From positions 1 through 20,154 of the IMG/VR virus record IMGVR_UViG_3300042868_004045: 20,154 bases of DNA; one strand, 5' to 3'. The translations under genes were made by a program, and so were the position numbers. Shown here in pieces: positions 6,269 through 13,572 of this stretch; the stretch's first letter is position 1; each line of letters begins with the position of its first letter. This DNA comes from a virus. The notes beneath the pieces are model-generated. The model was not told the DNA's origin. It made no database searches and worked only from the letters and a program-made list of their open reading frames with translations.

Positions 6269-7428
6269 AGTTCAGTATATAATTCAGGTATGTAATCTTT
6301 TACGTTCTTGTTTCTGTATGCATCAGACTTCTCAATAAACAGTTTACCTTTATTGATAGTTTCAATATCTAACATAGGTTCCTTGAGCATAGCAATCGCA
6401 TGGTCTATCGTTGGGTGAAACTCAGTAGATATAGTATCTTTCAGTTTAGATAATTTTTCTACCCCCTGTTGTCTATACTCAACTGATGTTATTCTCATAC
6501 TAGTATACATCGGATATGTAATTTTATTCAAGGCAACACCGTAATATTTGGGTAAGTTGTAGCGTGTTAACAACTGATCCCAAAACGTAAACATCTCGTC
6601 TAAGTGTATGCAATTGAACACACTAGGGGTTAGACTTAAACCTATAGATATTTTATCTTTACTTGTCAACTCTAGAAACCTGTTGAGATTGTATTCAATC
6701 TTACTCCATTTGATCGGGTATCTGATATAATCATTTTTCTCCCCGTATGCATCCATTGATACATTCAATTCTATATTTCTAAAGTTACCCCATACTTCAA
6801 GTAACGAATCATCTATACCCGTCAAATTAGTTACGTAACCCAAGTCAATGTTAGTGCTAGAGCCATTGTCAATCAACTTATGTAAGTATGACAGATGGCT
6901 GTCATTGATGGTAGGCTCGCCACCTAAGAAGGTGATCTTTTTGATATTAGTGAAGTCATTCACTAGTTCATCAACTAATTCAGAGTGTTCTAGTATAGAA
7001 TCGCTTGTGCTGATAACAGGAACATCCCAAATAGTTTTCCATTCGTCTTGCCATAGACTACTAGAGCCGGGATTACATGTCATGCATTTACTGTTGCACT
7101 TGTTACCCACAGACAGGTGAACCGTATATACATCAGTAGGTTTTAGTACTGTATTGCATCTTTGTTCTGTGTTGTATGCGTTAAACATAGTTCTTAGCGA
7201 ACTACCGGACACCTCCTCTGCTGTTTTACAACTGTTGCATTCAGATGGCCATATACCTGCTTTTAATTGACTACGCACCCGAATAATGTTTGCATGATTC
7301 ACTCGTTCTGATAGTGATCCACTTTTGTCTTTATTAGGTAGGTAGTTAGCAGAAATAGCACAACAAGGAGTCAGTCGTCCGTTAGAGATTACATTCATGC
7401 CGGCATGCGCTAGTGAGCAATACAGCAT
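6253..7428 (-). CDS. Radical SAM protein with N-terminal twitch/SPASM-like cysteine region
   Basis: A protein of 391 aa. Residues 111-118 are CNSKCMTC, the C-x3-C-x2-C motif that binds the [4Fe-4S] cluster and S-adenosylmethionine. GGEP at 169-172 is the SAM-contacting motif. Upstream lie further cysteines: C4, the pair C22-C23 (RLTPCC), and C64/C67 (SECNSC, followed by E and S-L-R). This is the layout of phage 'twitch domain' radical SAM proteins, whose extra cysteines may bind an auxiliary cluster. Members of this superfamily with auxiliary clusters often modify peptides, but the substrate of the phage forms is unknown. The gene starts one base after the zinc-finger gene's stop and runs into the first small array gene, so it leads the array. 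Confidence 0.9.
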   Translation of the reverse strand: MLYCSLAHAGMNVISNGRLTPCCAISANYLPNKDKSGSLSERVNHANIIRVRSQLKAGIWPSECNSCKTAEEVSGSSLRTMFNAYNTEQRCNTVLKPTDVYTVHLSVGNKCNSKCMTCNPGSSSLWQDEWKTIWDVPVISTSDSILEHSELVDELVNDFTNIKKITFLGGEPTINDSHLSYLHKLIDNGSSTNIDLGYVTNLTGIDDSLLEVWGNFRNIELNVSMDAYGEKNDYIRYPIKWSKIEYNLNRFLELTSKDKISIGLSLTPSVFNCIHLDEMFTFWDQLLTRYNLPKYYGVALNKITYPMYTSMRITSVEYRQQGVEKLSKLKDTISTEFHPTIDHAIAMLKEPMLDIETINKGKLFIEKSDAYRNKNVKDYIPELYTELWHYS

Positions 7429-7429
7429 G

Positions 7430-8149
7430 TCAATACCCCGCGATAGTAAGCAACTCTTTCACTTGCTTCACGTTCTCTGGCTCACGATTGAACTTGATCT
7501 TCCATTGTTCGGGGTTGATATAGTCAATAATCATATCAACTTGAGGTTCGTTCAAATTGCCTAAGAACTGTGTACCACTAGTGCTATGATACAACATCCA
7601 TGGACTGATCTTTCCTGTAGTAATAGAATGACAGATCCTATTTGTGTTGCCATACCTAAGCACATCCTTGCTTAGTATGCCTGCAGTCTCAGCTAGAGTC
7701 ATAGTAGTCTCGACACTTCTAGCAATAGCATCTAATGGGTCTTCAACCTTTAAGTACTCAATCAAATATTTTGTATAGGTAGTATCAGTACACCATGTAT
7801 CTATCTTTATCTGATTCTTCAATAGCCAATCAGCAAATCTACTGATATTAACAGCATTGATTTCTACACAGTAGTTACCGAACTTAACGAAGGCAGTATA
7901 GTAAGCACTCTTAATGAATTCTTCATACGTTCTGTGCTTAGTGCTGGTACTGTTCTTTCTGTAAAACTGCAACCATGCTTGAAATCCTATACGGTTCCCT
8001 GCCCTATCTTTTTCAAGATACCTATGCTTATACTCACAGATATGTTTCATTATAGTTGACTCACGTGCAAACGTGCGACCACAAAACTCACATCCGTGTT
8101 GAGGCACTTCAGTTTCCGAAGTCTTTTTCGTATTCTTCAATTTCGTCAT
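7430..8149 (-). CDS. Phage protein with N-terminal C2H2-type zinc finger (239 aa)
   Basis: Residues 20-42 contain C20-x2-C23-x12-H36-x5-H42 (CEFCGRTFARESTIMKHICE), a classical C2H2 zinc finger spacing, followed by a basic stretch. A cysteine at 39 could be an alternative ligand. The remaining 190 residues are mostly helical, with no family I recognise. A role in DNA or transcription is plausible from the finger and from its place between gp62 and a radical SAM gene, but it is not shown. ATG 8149 overlaps gp62 by 41 bases. A GTG at 8107, just after the gp62 stop and preceded by GGAAA, may be the true start and would still keep the finger. Confidence 0.8.
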   Translation of the reverse strand: MTKLKNTKKTSETEVPQHGCEFCGRTFARESTIMKHICEYKHRYLEKDRAGNRIGFQAWLQFYRKNSTSTKHRTYEEFIKSAYYTAFVKFGNYCVEINAVNISRFADWLLKNQIKIDTWCTDTTYTKYLIEYLKVEDPLDAIARSVETTMTLAETAGILSKDVLRYGNTNRICHSITTGKISPWMLYHSTSGTQFLGNLNEPQVDMIIDYINPEQWKIKFNREPENVKQVKELLTIAGY

Positions 8150-8705
8150 CTGTAACCAATTGGCTCAATAAATCTATGTCGCAAATCTTCATAGAAGGGA
8201 ATTTAGTTGCAAGATACATCTTACGCTTATGTTCTTCTACATATGCACCCGCGAGTTCTTTCAAGTCGTTCTCGCTTACGCTAGAAGGGTAAATCTTTTT
8301 AAAGTATTCTTTGATATCTGCTGTCTTTGCAGGTTCTCTAAGTAGACTAACTTTTTCTTTAATCTGAGGGATCCAAGGATGAAATTGCTTTCCTTTGCCG
8401 GGGCTAGATGCACATAGCATCAACCATTGAAGCTTGGGATGCTTAGACACATACTCATTAAAGAAGTATTTGTTTGCATTAGAATCAGTGCTCATTACAT
8501 AGTACGCTGAAAGGGCACTTGATCCTTTAAGATAACTCATGTACTTTATCATCATGAACGCCACAAACTTGCGTTGTTGTTCTTCCGATAAGGTATCAAA
8601 CCAAGCATAGTCTTTTCTGTCTAATGCGTTAAGTGCATCAAACAAAGGGAAGTCTTGCTTCTCTAATTTTTCGTCTGCGGGGGTTGTTACTTTTTTAGTT
8701 GCCAT
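8109..8705 (-). CDS. 62: Clamp-loader small subunit, T4 gp62-like
   Basis: A protein of 198 aa (T4 gp62 is 187 aa). The segment HPKLQWLMLCASSPGKGKQF aligns well with the T4 gp62 stretch in which a hydrophobic LM-A core is followed by P-R-G-K-R-Y. The C-terminal end (LVTDDEIEEYEKDF) also resembles the T4 pattern. In T4, gp62 joins four gp44 ATPases to load the gp45 sliding clamp onto DNA. No gp44 or gp45 gene is visible in this window, so the loader genes are split here. The start shares one base with the upstream stop (TAATG-type overlap). The call is from remembered similarity, not an alignment. Confidence 0.7.
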   Translation of the reverse strand: MATKKVTTPADEKLEKQDFPLFDALNALDRKDYAWFDTLSEEQQRKFVAFMMIKYMSYLKGSSALSAYYVMSTDSNANKYFFNEYVSKHPKLQWLMLCASSPGKGKQFHPWIPQIKEKVSLLREPAKTADIKEYFKKIYPSSVSENDLKELAGAYVEEHKRKMYLATKFPSMKICDIDLLSQLVTDDEIEEYEKDFGN

Positions 8706-9205
8706 TAGAATGCCTGTGAATAATCTACAATTTCACAATTACGACTAATTTCTTTTACAAAATAAACACATCTTGGTTTGGGGCCGTCATCAATTGGTAC
8801 ACATAAGAACTGACCATTTTTTAGTCTAGGGGCATACCAAGTAACGTCATGATATATGTCTACTATCTCAATGGGCAAGAAGCTTGGGCTAAAACTTGTT
8901 AGTGGGTTGAATTCAAATGCATTAAAACCTCTGTCATTGATGCTAGTAAGAGGTAGTGTTTCTAAGTCACCGTGTTCTTTTTCACCAATCAATATTTGCC
9001 AGTCTACCGGCATCTTGATAGTTGCATCACCGATCTTTAATACGAGCGCCGGAGCACTGAATGATTCTAAAAAGATAAGAGGGATATAATGATAGTCTAC
9101 GTTTTGCGGGTTACTGTTATCTAGTATCGCAAAGCGCAAGTCATCAATCTCTTCGGGTAGTGTTTCTAAGTTGTAAAATTCGTTGTCTAAGGTTAAAATT
9201 CGCAT
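8705..9205 (-). CDS. Unknown phage protein upstream of gp62 (166 aa), probably leaderless mRNA
   Basis: A soluble 166-aa protein with a beta-rich profile (APALVLKIGDATIKMPVDWQ; FLCVPIDDG) and an acidic N-terminus. I do not recognise it. Its place in front of gp62 in the replication region suggests a conserved replication-linked phage protein. ATG 9205 has no Shine-Dalgarno sequence. Instead a -10 box (TATAAT, 9212-9217) ends 6 bases before the ATG, so the first A of the codon is at the expected transcription start. No other methionine occurs until about residue 65, so this start is well supported. Confidence 0.75.
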   Translation of the reverse strand: MRILTLDNEFYNLETLPEEIDDLRFAILDNSNPQNVDYHYIPLIFLESFSAPALVLKIGDATIKMPVDWQILIGEKEHGDLETLPLTSINDRGFNAFEFNPLTSFSPSFLPIEIVDIYHDVTWYAPRLKNGQFLCVPIDDGPKPRCVYFVKEISRNCEIVDYSQAF

Positions 9206-9211
9206 AGTATT

Positions 9212-9240
9212 ATTATATCACTTATAGTTTAGTTTTTCAA
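9212..9240 (-). promoter_or_regulatory. sigma70-type promoter for 8705..9205 and downstream genes
   Basis: On the minus strand: TTGAAA, 17 bases, TATAAT. It lies within the last codons of uvsW. The -10 box is 6 bases from the ATG, giving a leaderless transcript. It would drive the 166-aa protein, gp62, the zinc-finger protein, the radical SAM protein and the whole small-gene array. Confidence 0.65.
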
Positions 9241-10705
9241 TATCAAATGGATAATTAGCTTCTTTGTAGAATGCTTTCCTTTGAGTAAGGTGACGCTTGG
9301 CGAATTTACAATTACTAGTAATGTCCCAAATCTGCACAAAGTCCTTGTCTTCTGCTTTTCTTATACCCCGACCAATGCTCTGGATAACTCTAACAAACGA
9401 CTTGCCAGGTTCCAACAGAACCAAGTTAAAAATGCGAGGAATATTAATTCCAACAGCGGCAACGCCATAAGTAGCGATAAGAATTTTGTTAGTAGCTGTC
9501 GCAACATCGTCATATTGTTCCTTACGTTCTTTCATGTCTGTGCCACCTGATACGAATATAACATCGGGTGCATCTTTAAGTACACTGAATAGTGTGCTTA
9601 ATCTATTCTGTAGCTCTTTACCGGCTGCAACTCTGTCAACTAGAATCAGTGTGTTACCTGACTCTTTAACGTTGTTGATTAGTTGTGCAATCTTGTCTAA
9701 ACGTTTACCGTCTTCAAGTAAGTGCTTCAATTCACTTTGGTAGTTAGTGAACTCTACGTTATCCTGCAACTGCACGATGTTAACGTGACACTGTGACAGC
9801 ACTCCCATTTCTTGCAATGTGCTAGCTGACAACTTGTTGATTACGTTACCCAATGATACAATCAATGCTTTCTTTTCAAAATCAGCTTTTGGAATAGTAC
9901 CAGTTAATCCCCAACGAATAGGAATATGTGACATAACACCAGTCAATAGTTCTTTCAATACATCAGCTTTAGCCATGTGTACTTCGTCAACCATTACACA
10001 GACTACACCTTCTAAGAACTCACCGATCGGCACTTCTGCTTCGTCAGATTTAGTTTTCTTCAACATGTTACCTAGACTCTGCCAAGTACAAATAGTGTGT
10101 GTCTTACCAAACTCTTTACGATCACCAAAGTATACACCAACGTCTAGACCCAAGTTAATGTAATCAGCTTCTGTCTGCACAACAAGACTCTTGTTAGGGA
10201 CGATAACGATACTGCGACCATAGTCTTCGATTGATGCACTAAGTGCCGCAGTAATCAATGTCTTACCTGCACCCGTAGCAATCTCTTGTAGTGATTGCGG
10301 GTTCTGTAAGAACTCATTGATAATCTCAATTTGATAGTCACGTAGGACAACGGGCTTGCCCTCTTGTGGGTGCTTTGCAGGCCAGTTCTTATGCTTGAAT
10401 GTTTCTTCTGTTACTTCTTTGAAATTGAATGTAGTCGAATACTCTCGCAAGTCTTCTAGTTCAATGTCATACCCTGCCCGATCTAGTACAGGAAGAATCT
10501 CTGGCAACAGGTTAACATACGAACTGCCACCTAAGCTAAAGTAGCTGACCTTGCCGTTCCAACGACCTAATCGGACACTTGGTAAATATCGTGCTCCTGG
10601 CTTTTCGTATTCAAATAGTTTCATCAGTGCTTTGCGCTCTGATAATTCTAATCCTTCTATCTTGACGTTAACCTCGTCACGGATTATTAGTTTGCATTGT
10701 TTCAT
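9218..10705 (-). CDS. uvsW: UvsW-like SF2 DNA helicase
   Basis: A protein of 495 aa, close to T4 UvsW (about 500 aa). Superfamily 2 motifs are present in order: Q-motif-like LRDYQ at 121-125, Walker A ATGAGKT at 143-149, motif II VDEVHMA, motif III GLTGTIP and motif VI QSIGRGIRKA. A small N-terminal domain of about 110 residues precedes the helicase core (GRWNGKVSYF), as in UvsW. T4 UvsW unwinds R-loops and branched structures and drives the switch from origin- to recombination-dependent replication. Here it fits with uvsX, uvsY and gp32. ATG 10705 overlaps the upstream stop by 4 bases (ATGA). Confidence 0.93.
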   Translation of the reverse strand: MKQCKLIIRDEVNVKIEGLELSERKALMKLFEYEKPGARYLPSVRLGRWNGKVSYFSLGGSSYVNLLPEILPVLDRAGYDIELEDLREYSTTFNFKEVTEETFKHKNWPAKHPQEGKPVVLRDYQIEIINEFLQNPQSLQEIATGAGKTLITAALSASIEDYGRSIVIVPNKSLVVQTEADYINLGLDVGVYFGDRKEFGKTHTICTWQSLGNMLKKTKSDEAEVPIGEFLEGVVCVMVDEVHMAKADVLKELLTGVMSHIPIRWGLTGTIPKADFEKKALIVSLGNVINKLSASTLQEMGVLSQCHVNIVQLQDNVEFTNYQSELKHLLEDGKRLDKIAQLINNVKESGNTLILVDRVAAGKELQNRLSTLFSVLKDAPDVIFVSGGTDMKERKEQYDDVATATNKILIATYGVAAVGINIPRIFNLVLLEPGKSFVRVIQSIGRGIRKAEDKDFVQIWDITSNCKFAKRHLTQRKAFYKEANYPFDIEKLNYK

Positions 10706-11715
10706 TTTATATCTATCGGTTCTGAGTTTATCATAGTAATTAATTTTGCGATTTTTCTTTGTTCAACATCAATACTTCCTGTACGTGTAAATCGTATGAG
10801 CACTGGAAATTTAAATTGATTAATGTCTATTGGCTTATCTCTATACGTAACTATAGAGTGAGGTATGTTGTTTGTATTTAATTCATTAGCTAAGGTTTTT
10901 ATTACCCTAGACAAACTGTTCCCACCGGATACATATACGTAATCACATTCTAACTCTTTTAACCACCACACTAGTTCAGTGATGTTGGCTATCTCTACCA
11001 TAGGAGCATAAGACGCCGCAAACAGTTCTACGTCTGTTTTTAGTAAAGAAGGGTGAATAGAAATTCCGTATCCGGCTAGTGTAGCAAGAGTCTTTTTGTC
11101 ATTCGTTAGCTTGATATCATTGATAGCATCAGCTAAATGAGAATTGATACCTGCAACCATTAAGTTACCGTTGACTGACATTAAAGTGGGGTTCCAACAT
11201 GTAGTGTCAGTGTAACCTTCTAAGCTATTTAGTAATCTGATAGTCTCACTACAATGATTTACATTGTTAAAATGCTTGTAGGAAACATCTACTATCATCT
11301 TTAATGTAGTAGTACTGTATGTACCTTCATACCTTTTTAATACAGTATTCCATGTAAGAAGATTGTTCTGTGTTCTTAAGTCATTTATAAATTGTTTATT
11401 GTAGGGTGACTTAAAATAAAGCATCCCTTCTTCAATTGAAATAAACGCATCAGTGTACTGGGGTGCGCTTGATAATACTTCTACTTTCCAAGGCAAAGCT
11501 ACTAATTCTTGTACGTGCAAATCATGTTTTGCAATTTGACGTTCGTATTTGAATATAATCTTATCTAAGAGATTAACCTGATTACTAGTGACATACTTTT
11601 TATTATTAGCTATAGTGTGTAGATTTTCTATAAACTTAAGGTCGCTTCGGCTTACACGCAATACACCGCTCCGCATAAAATATAATATGTCTTCCTTTGT
11701 TCTTAGTTCTGCCAT
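10702..11715 (-). CDS. Unknown protein coupled to uvsW, with HARP-like segment (337 aa)
   Basis: Residues 27-60 (IENLHTIANNKKYVTSNQVN, then L-L-D-K and K-Y) form a helix pair seen in several phage proteins. Residues 97-150 (strand, SPYNKQFINDLR, LLTWNTVLKRYEG and a following helix) resemble the HARP domain of annealing helicases such as SMARCAL1: a strand, a helix, W, then K-x-W/Y. The C-terminal third has a Rossmann-like strand, YVYVSGGNSLSRVIKTLANE. No helicase motifs are seen. Together with the 4-base coupling to uvsW this suggests a DNA-remodelling partner, but I cannot assign a function. The -10 box lies 6 bases ahead of ATG 11715, so translation is probably leaderless. Confidence 0.7.
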   Translation of the reverse strand: MAELRTKEDILYFMRSGVLRVSRSDLKFIENLHTIANNKKYVTSNQVNLLDKIIFKYERQIAKHDLHVQELVALPWKVEVLSSAPQYTDAFISIEEGMLYFKSPYNKQFINDLRTQNNLLTWNTVLKRYEGTYSTTTLKMIVDVSYKHFNNVNHCSETIRLLNSLEGYTDTTCWNPTLMSVNGNLMVAGINSHLADAINDIKLTNDKKTLATLAGYGISIHPSLLKTDVELFAASYAPMVEIANITELVWWLKELECDYVYVSGGNSLSRVIKTLANELNTNNIPHSIVTYRDKPIDINQFKFPVLIRFTRTGSIDVEQRKIAKLITMINSEPIDIK

Positions 11716-11721
11716 CTTGTT

Positions 11722-11750
11722 AGTATAGCAAAACAGTATACAGAAAGCAA
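11722..11750 (-). promoter_or_regulatory. sigma70-type promoter for the HARP-like/uvsW pair
   Basis: On the minus strand: TTGCTT, 17 bases, TATACT, with TTTTGC just before the -10 box. The -10 box is 6 bases from ATG 11715, the same spacing as the promoter at 9212..9240. It shares TTTGCTATACT with the gp32 promoter. It lies directly after the terminator at 11761..11789. Confidence 0.7.
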
Positions 11751-11760
11751 ATTAATAGGC

Positions 11761-11789
11761 AAAAAAAGGGGACCTGAGTCCCCTAAAAA
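11761..11789 (-). terminator. Rho-independent terminator after 11801..12604
   Basis: Read on the minus strand, AGGGGAC, loop TCAG, GTCCCCT is followed by a run of seven T. The 7-bp GC-rich stem plus T-tract is a classic intrinsic terminator. It sits 12 bases after the upstream gene's stop and separates that unit from the HARP-like/uvsW promoter. Confidence 0.9.
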
Positions 11790-11800
11790 TGCTTTACCAA

Positions 11801-12604
11801 TTAGTACTTGGTGCGACTGAAATCACCTTCAAGTGGGTCGCTCATAGCAAAGTCACTTGGAATGTCTGCTTCGGTGACACTCTGAGTCAAACCCTTGCCT
11901 CCAAGTTGTCGCCAAACAAACATACGCTCTTGGTTCTCTTGTTGGATCCACTGATCCTTACGCAATTGTTCGTACATTGTAGGGAAGTCTGCGGCAAAGA
12001 GTTTCACATCATAGCTGTAACTAACATATTCGTTTTTGTGGTTGCCACCTCCACCACCAGATCCAGTGTTAATGATAGTGTCCTTAAAGTAACTACTGCC
12101 AAATCCATCATGCATGTATGGATCTTTCTTGTGCTTACTCATTGGTGGCTTGACTTTGATATTGATACGTGCTTGCCAGCCAGGATATCCAGTTGGCTTG
12201 CCCTTGTTGTAGTCGGCACGGGTATCAAAGTTTTGAACACCTTTACGAGGACCACTGTGACTGTTGCTTAGATTTTCTTTCCAGTAAACTTCAACAACAG
12301 ACACATCAACATACTCATGGAAGGGAGCAGTTGCGCCTTTATTGCGACCCCAAAAATAGAAGTCATCTTTCGCACCGTTAGCCCAGAACCAATTCCAGTT
12401 GTCTTTAATAAACTGATTCAGTTCGGCAATACTCTTGACCTGTCCCATCTTAATGTGGAACTGTTCACGCTCGGCCTCCATCTTTTCAACCTTCTTTTCA
12501 GCACGACGGGCAGTTGCTAGTTTGCGCAGGTGAGTCTGGTACTTACCTTTGTCTTCAAAGATTTTACCGTCTGCGTCACTTTTGTATGCTTGAATAATAC
12601 TCAT
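11801..12604 (-). CDS. Unknown Gly-rich phage protein with N-terminal coiled coil (267 aa)
   Basis: Residues 15-60 are a strongly charged helix (RKLATARRAEKKVEKMEAER), probably a coiled coil. A Trp-rich part follows (DNWNWFWANGAKDDFYFW), then strands, and a glycine loop (TGSGGGGGNHKNEY) before a C-terminal domain with FAADFPTMYEQL. I do not recognise a family; similar proteins occur in T4-like phages as conserved hypotheticals. It overlaps the preceding gene by 4 bases and is closed by a strong terminator, so these two genes form one unit under the promoter at 12861..12889. Confidence 0.75.
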   Translation of the reverse strand: MSIIQAYKSDADGKIFEDKGKYQTHLRKLATARRAEKKVEKMEAEREQFHIKMGQVKSIAELNQFIKDNWNWFWANGAKDDFYFWGRNKGATAPFHEYVDVSVVEVYWKENLSNSHSGPRKGVQNFDTRADYNKGKPTGYPGWQARINIKVKPPMSKHKKDPYMHDGFGSSYFKDTIINTGSGGGGGNHKNEYVSYSYDVKLFAADFPTMYEQLRKDQWIQQENQERMFVWRQLGGKGLTQSVTEADIPSDFAMSDPLEGDFSRTKY

Positions 12605-12828
12605 TCTTCAACTCCAAACATTTTACGCATGTCATGTGCATAGCCGCCCAACTCGGGCATAAGATAACTGTCTTCGTCAAGTAATTTTGCACATTCCCGA
12701 ACAATCAACTCGGCGAACTTTCGTGCCTTGACAACACTTTCGTGATCGGGTGTTCTAGCACCTGAAGGAAGTGTGTCCCATTGAATAAGGTCAGCTTGTT
12801 TTGCAAGTTCAAAAATTCGTTCGTTCAT
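12601..12828 (-). CDS. Small conserved phage protein of the 'MNERI...FAELIVREC' type (75 aa)
   Basis: This 75-aa helical protein has the pattern MNERIFELAKQADLI, a variable middle, then KFAELIVRECAKLL. Small phage proteins with this N-terminus and FAELIV-EC core are very common in tailed phages and have no known function. The ATG has a good Shine-Dalgarno (ACGGAG, 7 bases upstream) and is the first gene behind a perfect consensus promoter. It is coupled by ATGA overlap to the Gly-rich protein. Confidence 0.8.
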   Translation of the reverse strand: MNERIFELAKQADLIQWDTLPSGARTPDHESVVKARKFAELIVRECAKLLDEDSYLMPELGGYAHDMRKMFGVEE

Positions 12829-12852
12829 TTGTCAACTCCGTTTTATCAATCT

Positions 12853-12862
12853 ATACATGTAT
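12853..12862. repeat. Operator-like palindrome at a start site (ATACATGTAT)
   Basis: A perfect 10-base palindrome that overlaps the -10 box of the promoter at 12861..12889. It is the third occurrence of the same element at the same position relative to a promoter. Confidence 0.6.
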
Positions 12863-12889
12863 TATATATCCAAAACGATTTATTGTCAA
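12861..12889 (-). promoter_or_regulatory. Consensus promoter of the shared cassette (copy 1)
   Basis: On the minus strand: TTGACA, 17 bases, TATAAT, a full consensus. The spacer begins ATAAATCGTTTTGG, as in copies 15927..15955 and (one base different) 14904..14932. A palindrome ATACATGTAT (12853..12862) overlaps the end of the -10 box and the start site. It directly follows the terminator at 12891..12921. Confidence 0.92.
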
Positions 12890-12890
12890 C

Positions 12891-12921
12891 CAAAAAAAGT
12901 AGTACTAAAGTACTACTAATT
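12891..12921 (-). terminator. Rho-independent terminator after 12926..13276
   Basis: On the minus strand AGTAGTACT and AGTACTACT pair across a very short loop (in practice 8 bp with a 4-base loop), followed by a run of seven T. It lies just after the membrane-protein stop and just before a promoter. It therefore divides two transcription units. Confidence 0.85.
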
Positions 12922-12925
12922 TTTG

Positions 12926-13276
12926 TTAGTCTTTTAACGTATGCCAAGTTGCCATTCGTTCATTCTCAAACTTTTCATACTGATCTAGGATCACGCACGT
13001 AATGAAATAGATTACTGCTACAATATACCCGATAACGTACACCGTTTTAAAATTGCTTATGCTCTCTGCATCAGTATCACCAACAACCAACCCAGTCACA
13101 CCTGCAATAAAAATTCCGATAGATGATGTAATCAGCCAAGCGAAAAGTCCCATCCAACGATTATCTTGGTACGTCTCCATATATTTTCTATGTAGGCTCA
13201 TTGGGAGACTGAATAGTGTTTTGAAAAAACGCTTCATTAGCCAACCAATGAAATAGAAACCTGTTTTAACTTTCAT
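12926..13276 (-). CDS. Small inner-membrane protein with two transmembrane helices (116 aa)
   Basis: There are two clear hydrophobic segments: about residues 42-66 (WMGLFAWLITSSIGIFIAGV) and 77-98 (FKTVYVIGYIVAVIYFITCV). Each is flanked by charge, with a basic N-terminal part (MKRFFKTLFSLPMSLHRKY) that may lie along the membrane. I chose ATG 13276 because it makes a 4-base overlap with the upstream stop and has AAGAAAGA ahead. A start at 13300 would add eight residues. It could be a holin-like, superinfection-exclusion or host-membrane protein, and nothing in the sequence decides among these. Confidence 0.75.
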   Translation of the reverse strand: MKVKTGFYFIGWLMKRFFKTLFSLPMSLHRKYMETYQDNRWMGLFAWLITSSIGIFIAGVTGLVVGDTDAESISNFKTVYVIGYIVAVIYFITCVILDQYEKFENERMATWHTLKD

Positions 13277-13518
13277 TTGTAATCTTTCTTCAACATCCAA
13301 AACAACACTTCACCGTTGTCTAGTTTACACAAGTCACCGCTGTATTTCATGACAGGGCGAGTTGTTGGACTAGGATTTACCAACATGATTTTTACAGTAC
13401 CTTTACCGCTACTTGGATGCACTTTACCAAATGATTTAACTCGGTAGATGTTGTTGTGAAACACAACAAAGTCATCAATATTAAGTTCACGGTCAATCAA
13501 GTCTGTTGGGTTTGTCAT
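13273..13518 (-). CDS. Small beta-rich phage protein (81 aa)
   Basis: A protein of 81 aa with a run of short strands: DDFVVFHNNIYRVKSFG, KGTVKIMLVNPS, SGDLCKLDNGEVLFW. The pattern looks like an SH3-like or KOW-like barrel, similar in style to the N-terminal 60 residues of the AAA+ gene just upstream. It has a strong Shine-Dalgarno (AAGGAAG) 4-5 bases before the ATG. It is co-transcribed with the AAA+ gene, 54 bases away, and coupled to the membrane protein. Function unknown. Confidence 0.75.
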   Translation of the reverse strand: MTNPTDLIDRELNIDDFVVFHNNIYRVKSFGKVHPSSGKGTVKIMLVNPSPTTRPVMKYSGDLCKLDNGEVLFWMLKKDYK

Positions 13519-13572
13519 ATCTTCCTTATCGAAGAGGACTTATTGACATTGCCTCTACGCACACTGCAGGGG

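Noticed and set aside
9819-10163. Plus-strand open frame of 114 codons inside uvsW
   Set aside because: It is the complement of conserved helicase motifs and has no start signal.
11789-12271. Plus-strand open frame of 160 codons
   Set aside because: It lies antisense to the Gly-rich protein gene, has no Shine-Dalgarno site and its protein has no sensible domain. The minus-strand gene is coupled and has a terminator.
13519-13572. Possible terminator between the AAA+ gene and the 81-aa gene
   Set aside because: Only a weak AGAGG/CCTCT pairing with a 14-base loop and no T-run. It is better seen as a plain spacer with the Shine-Dalgarno site of the next gene.
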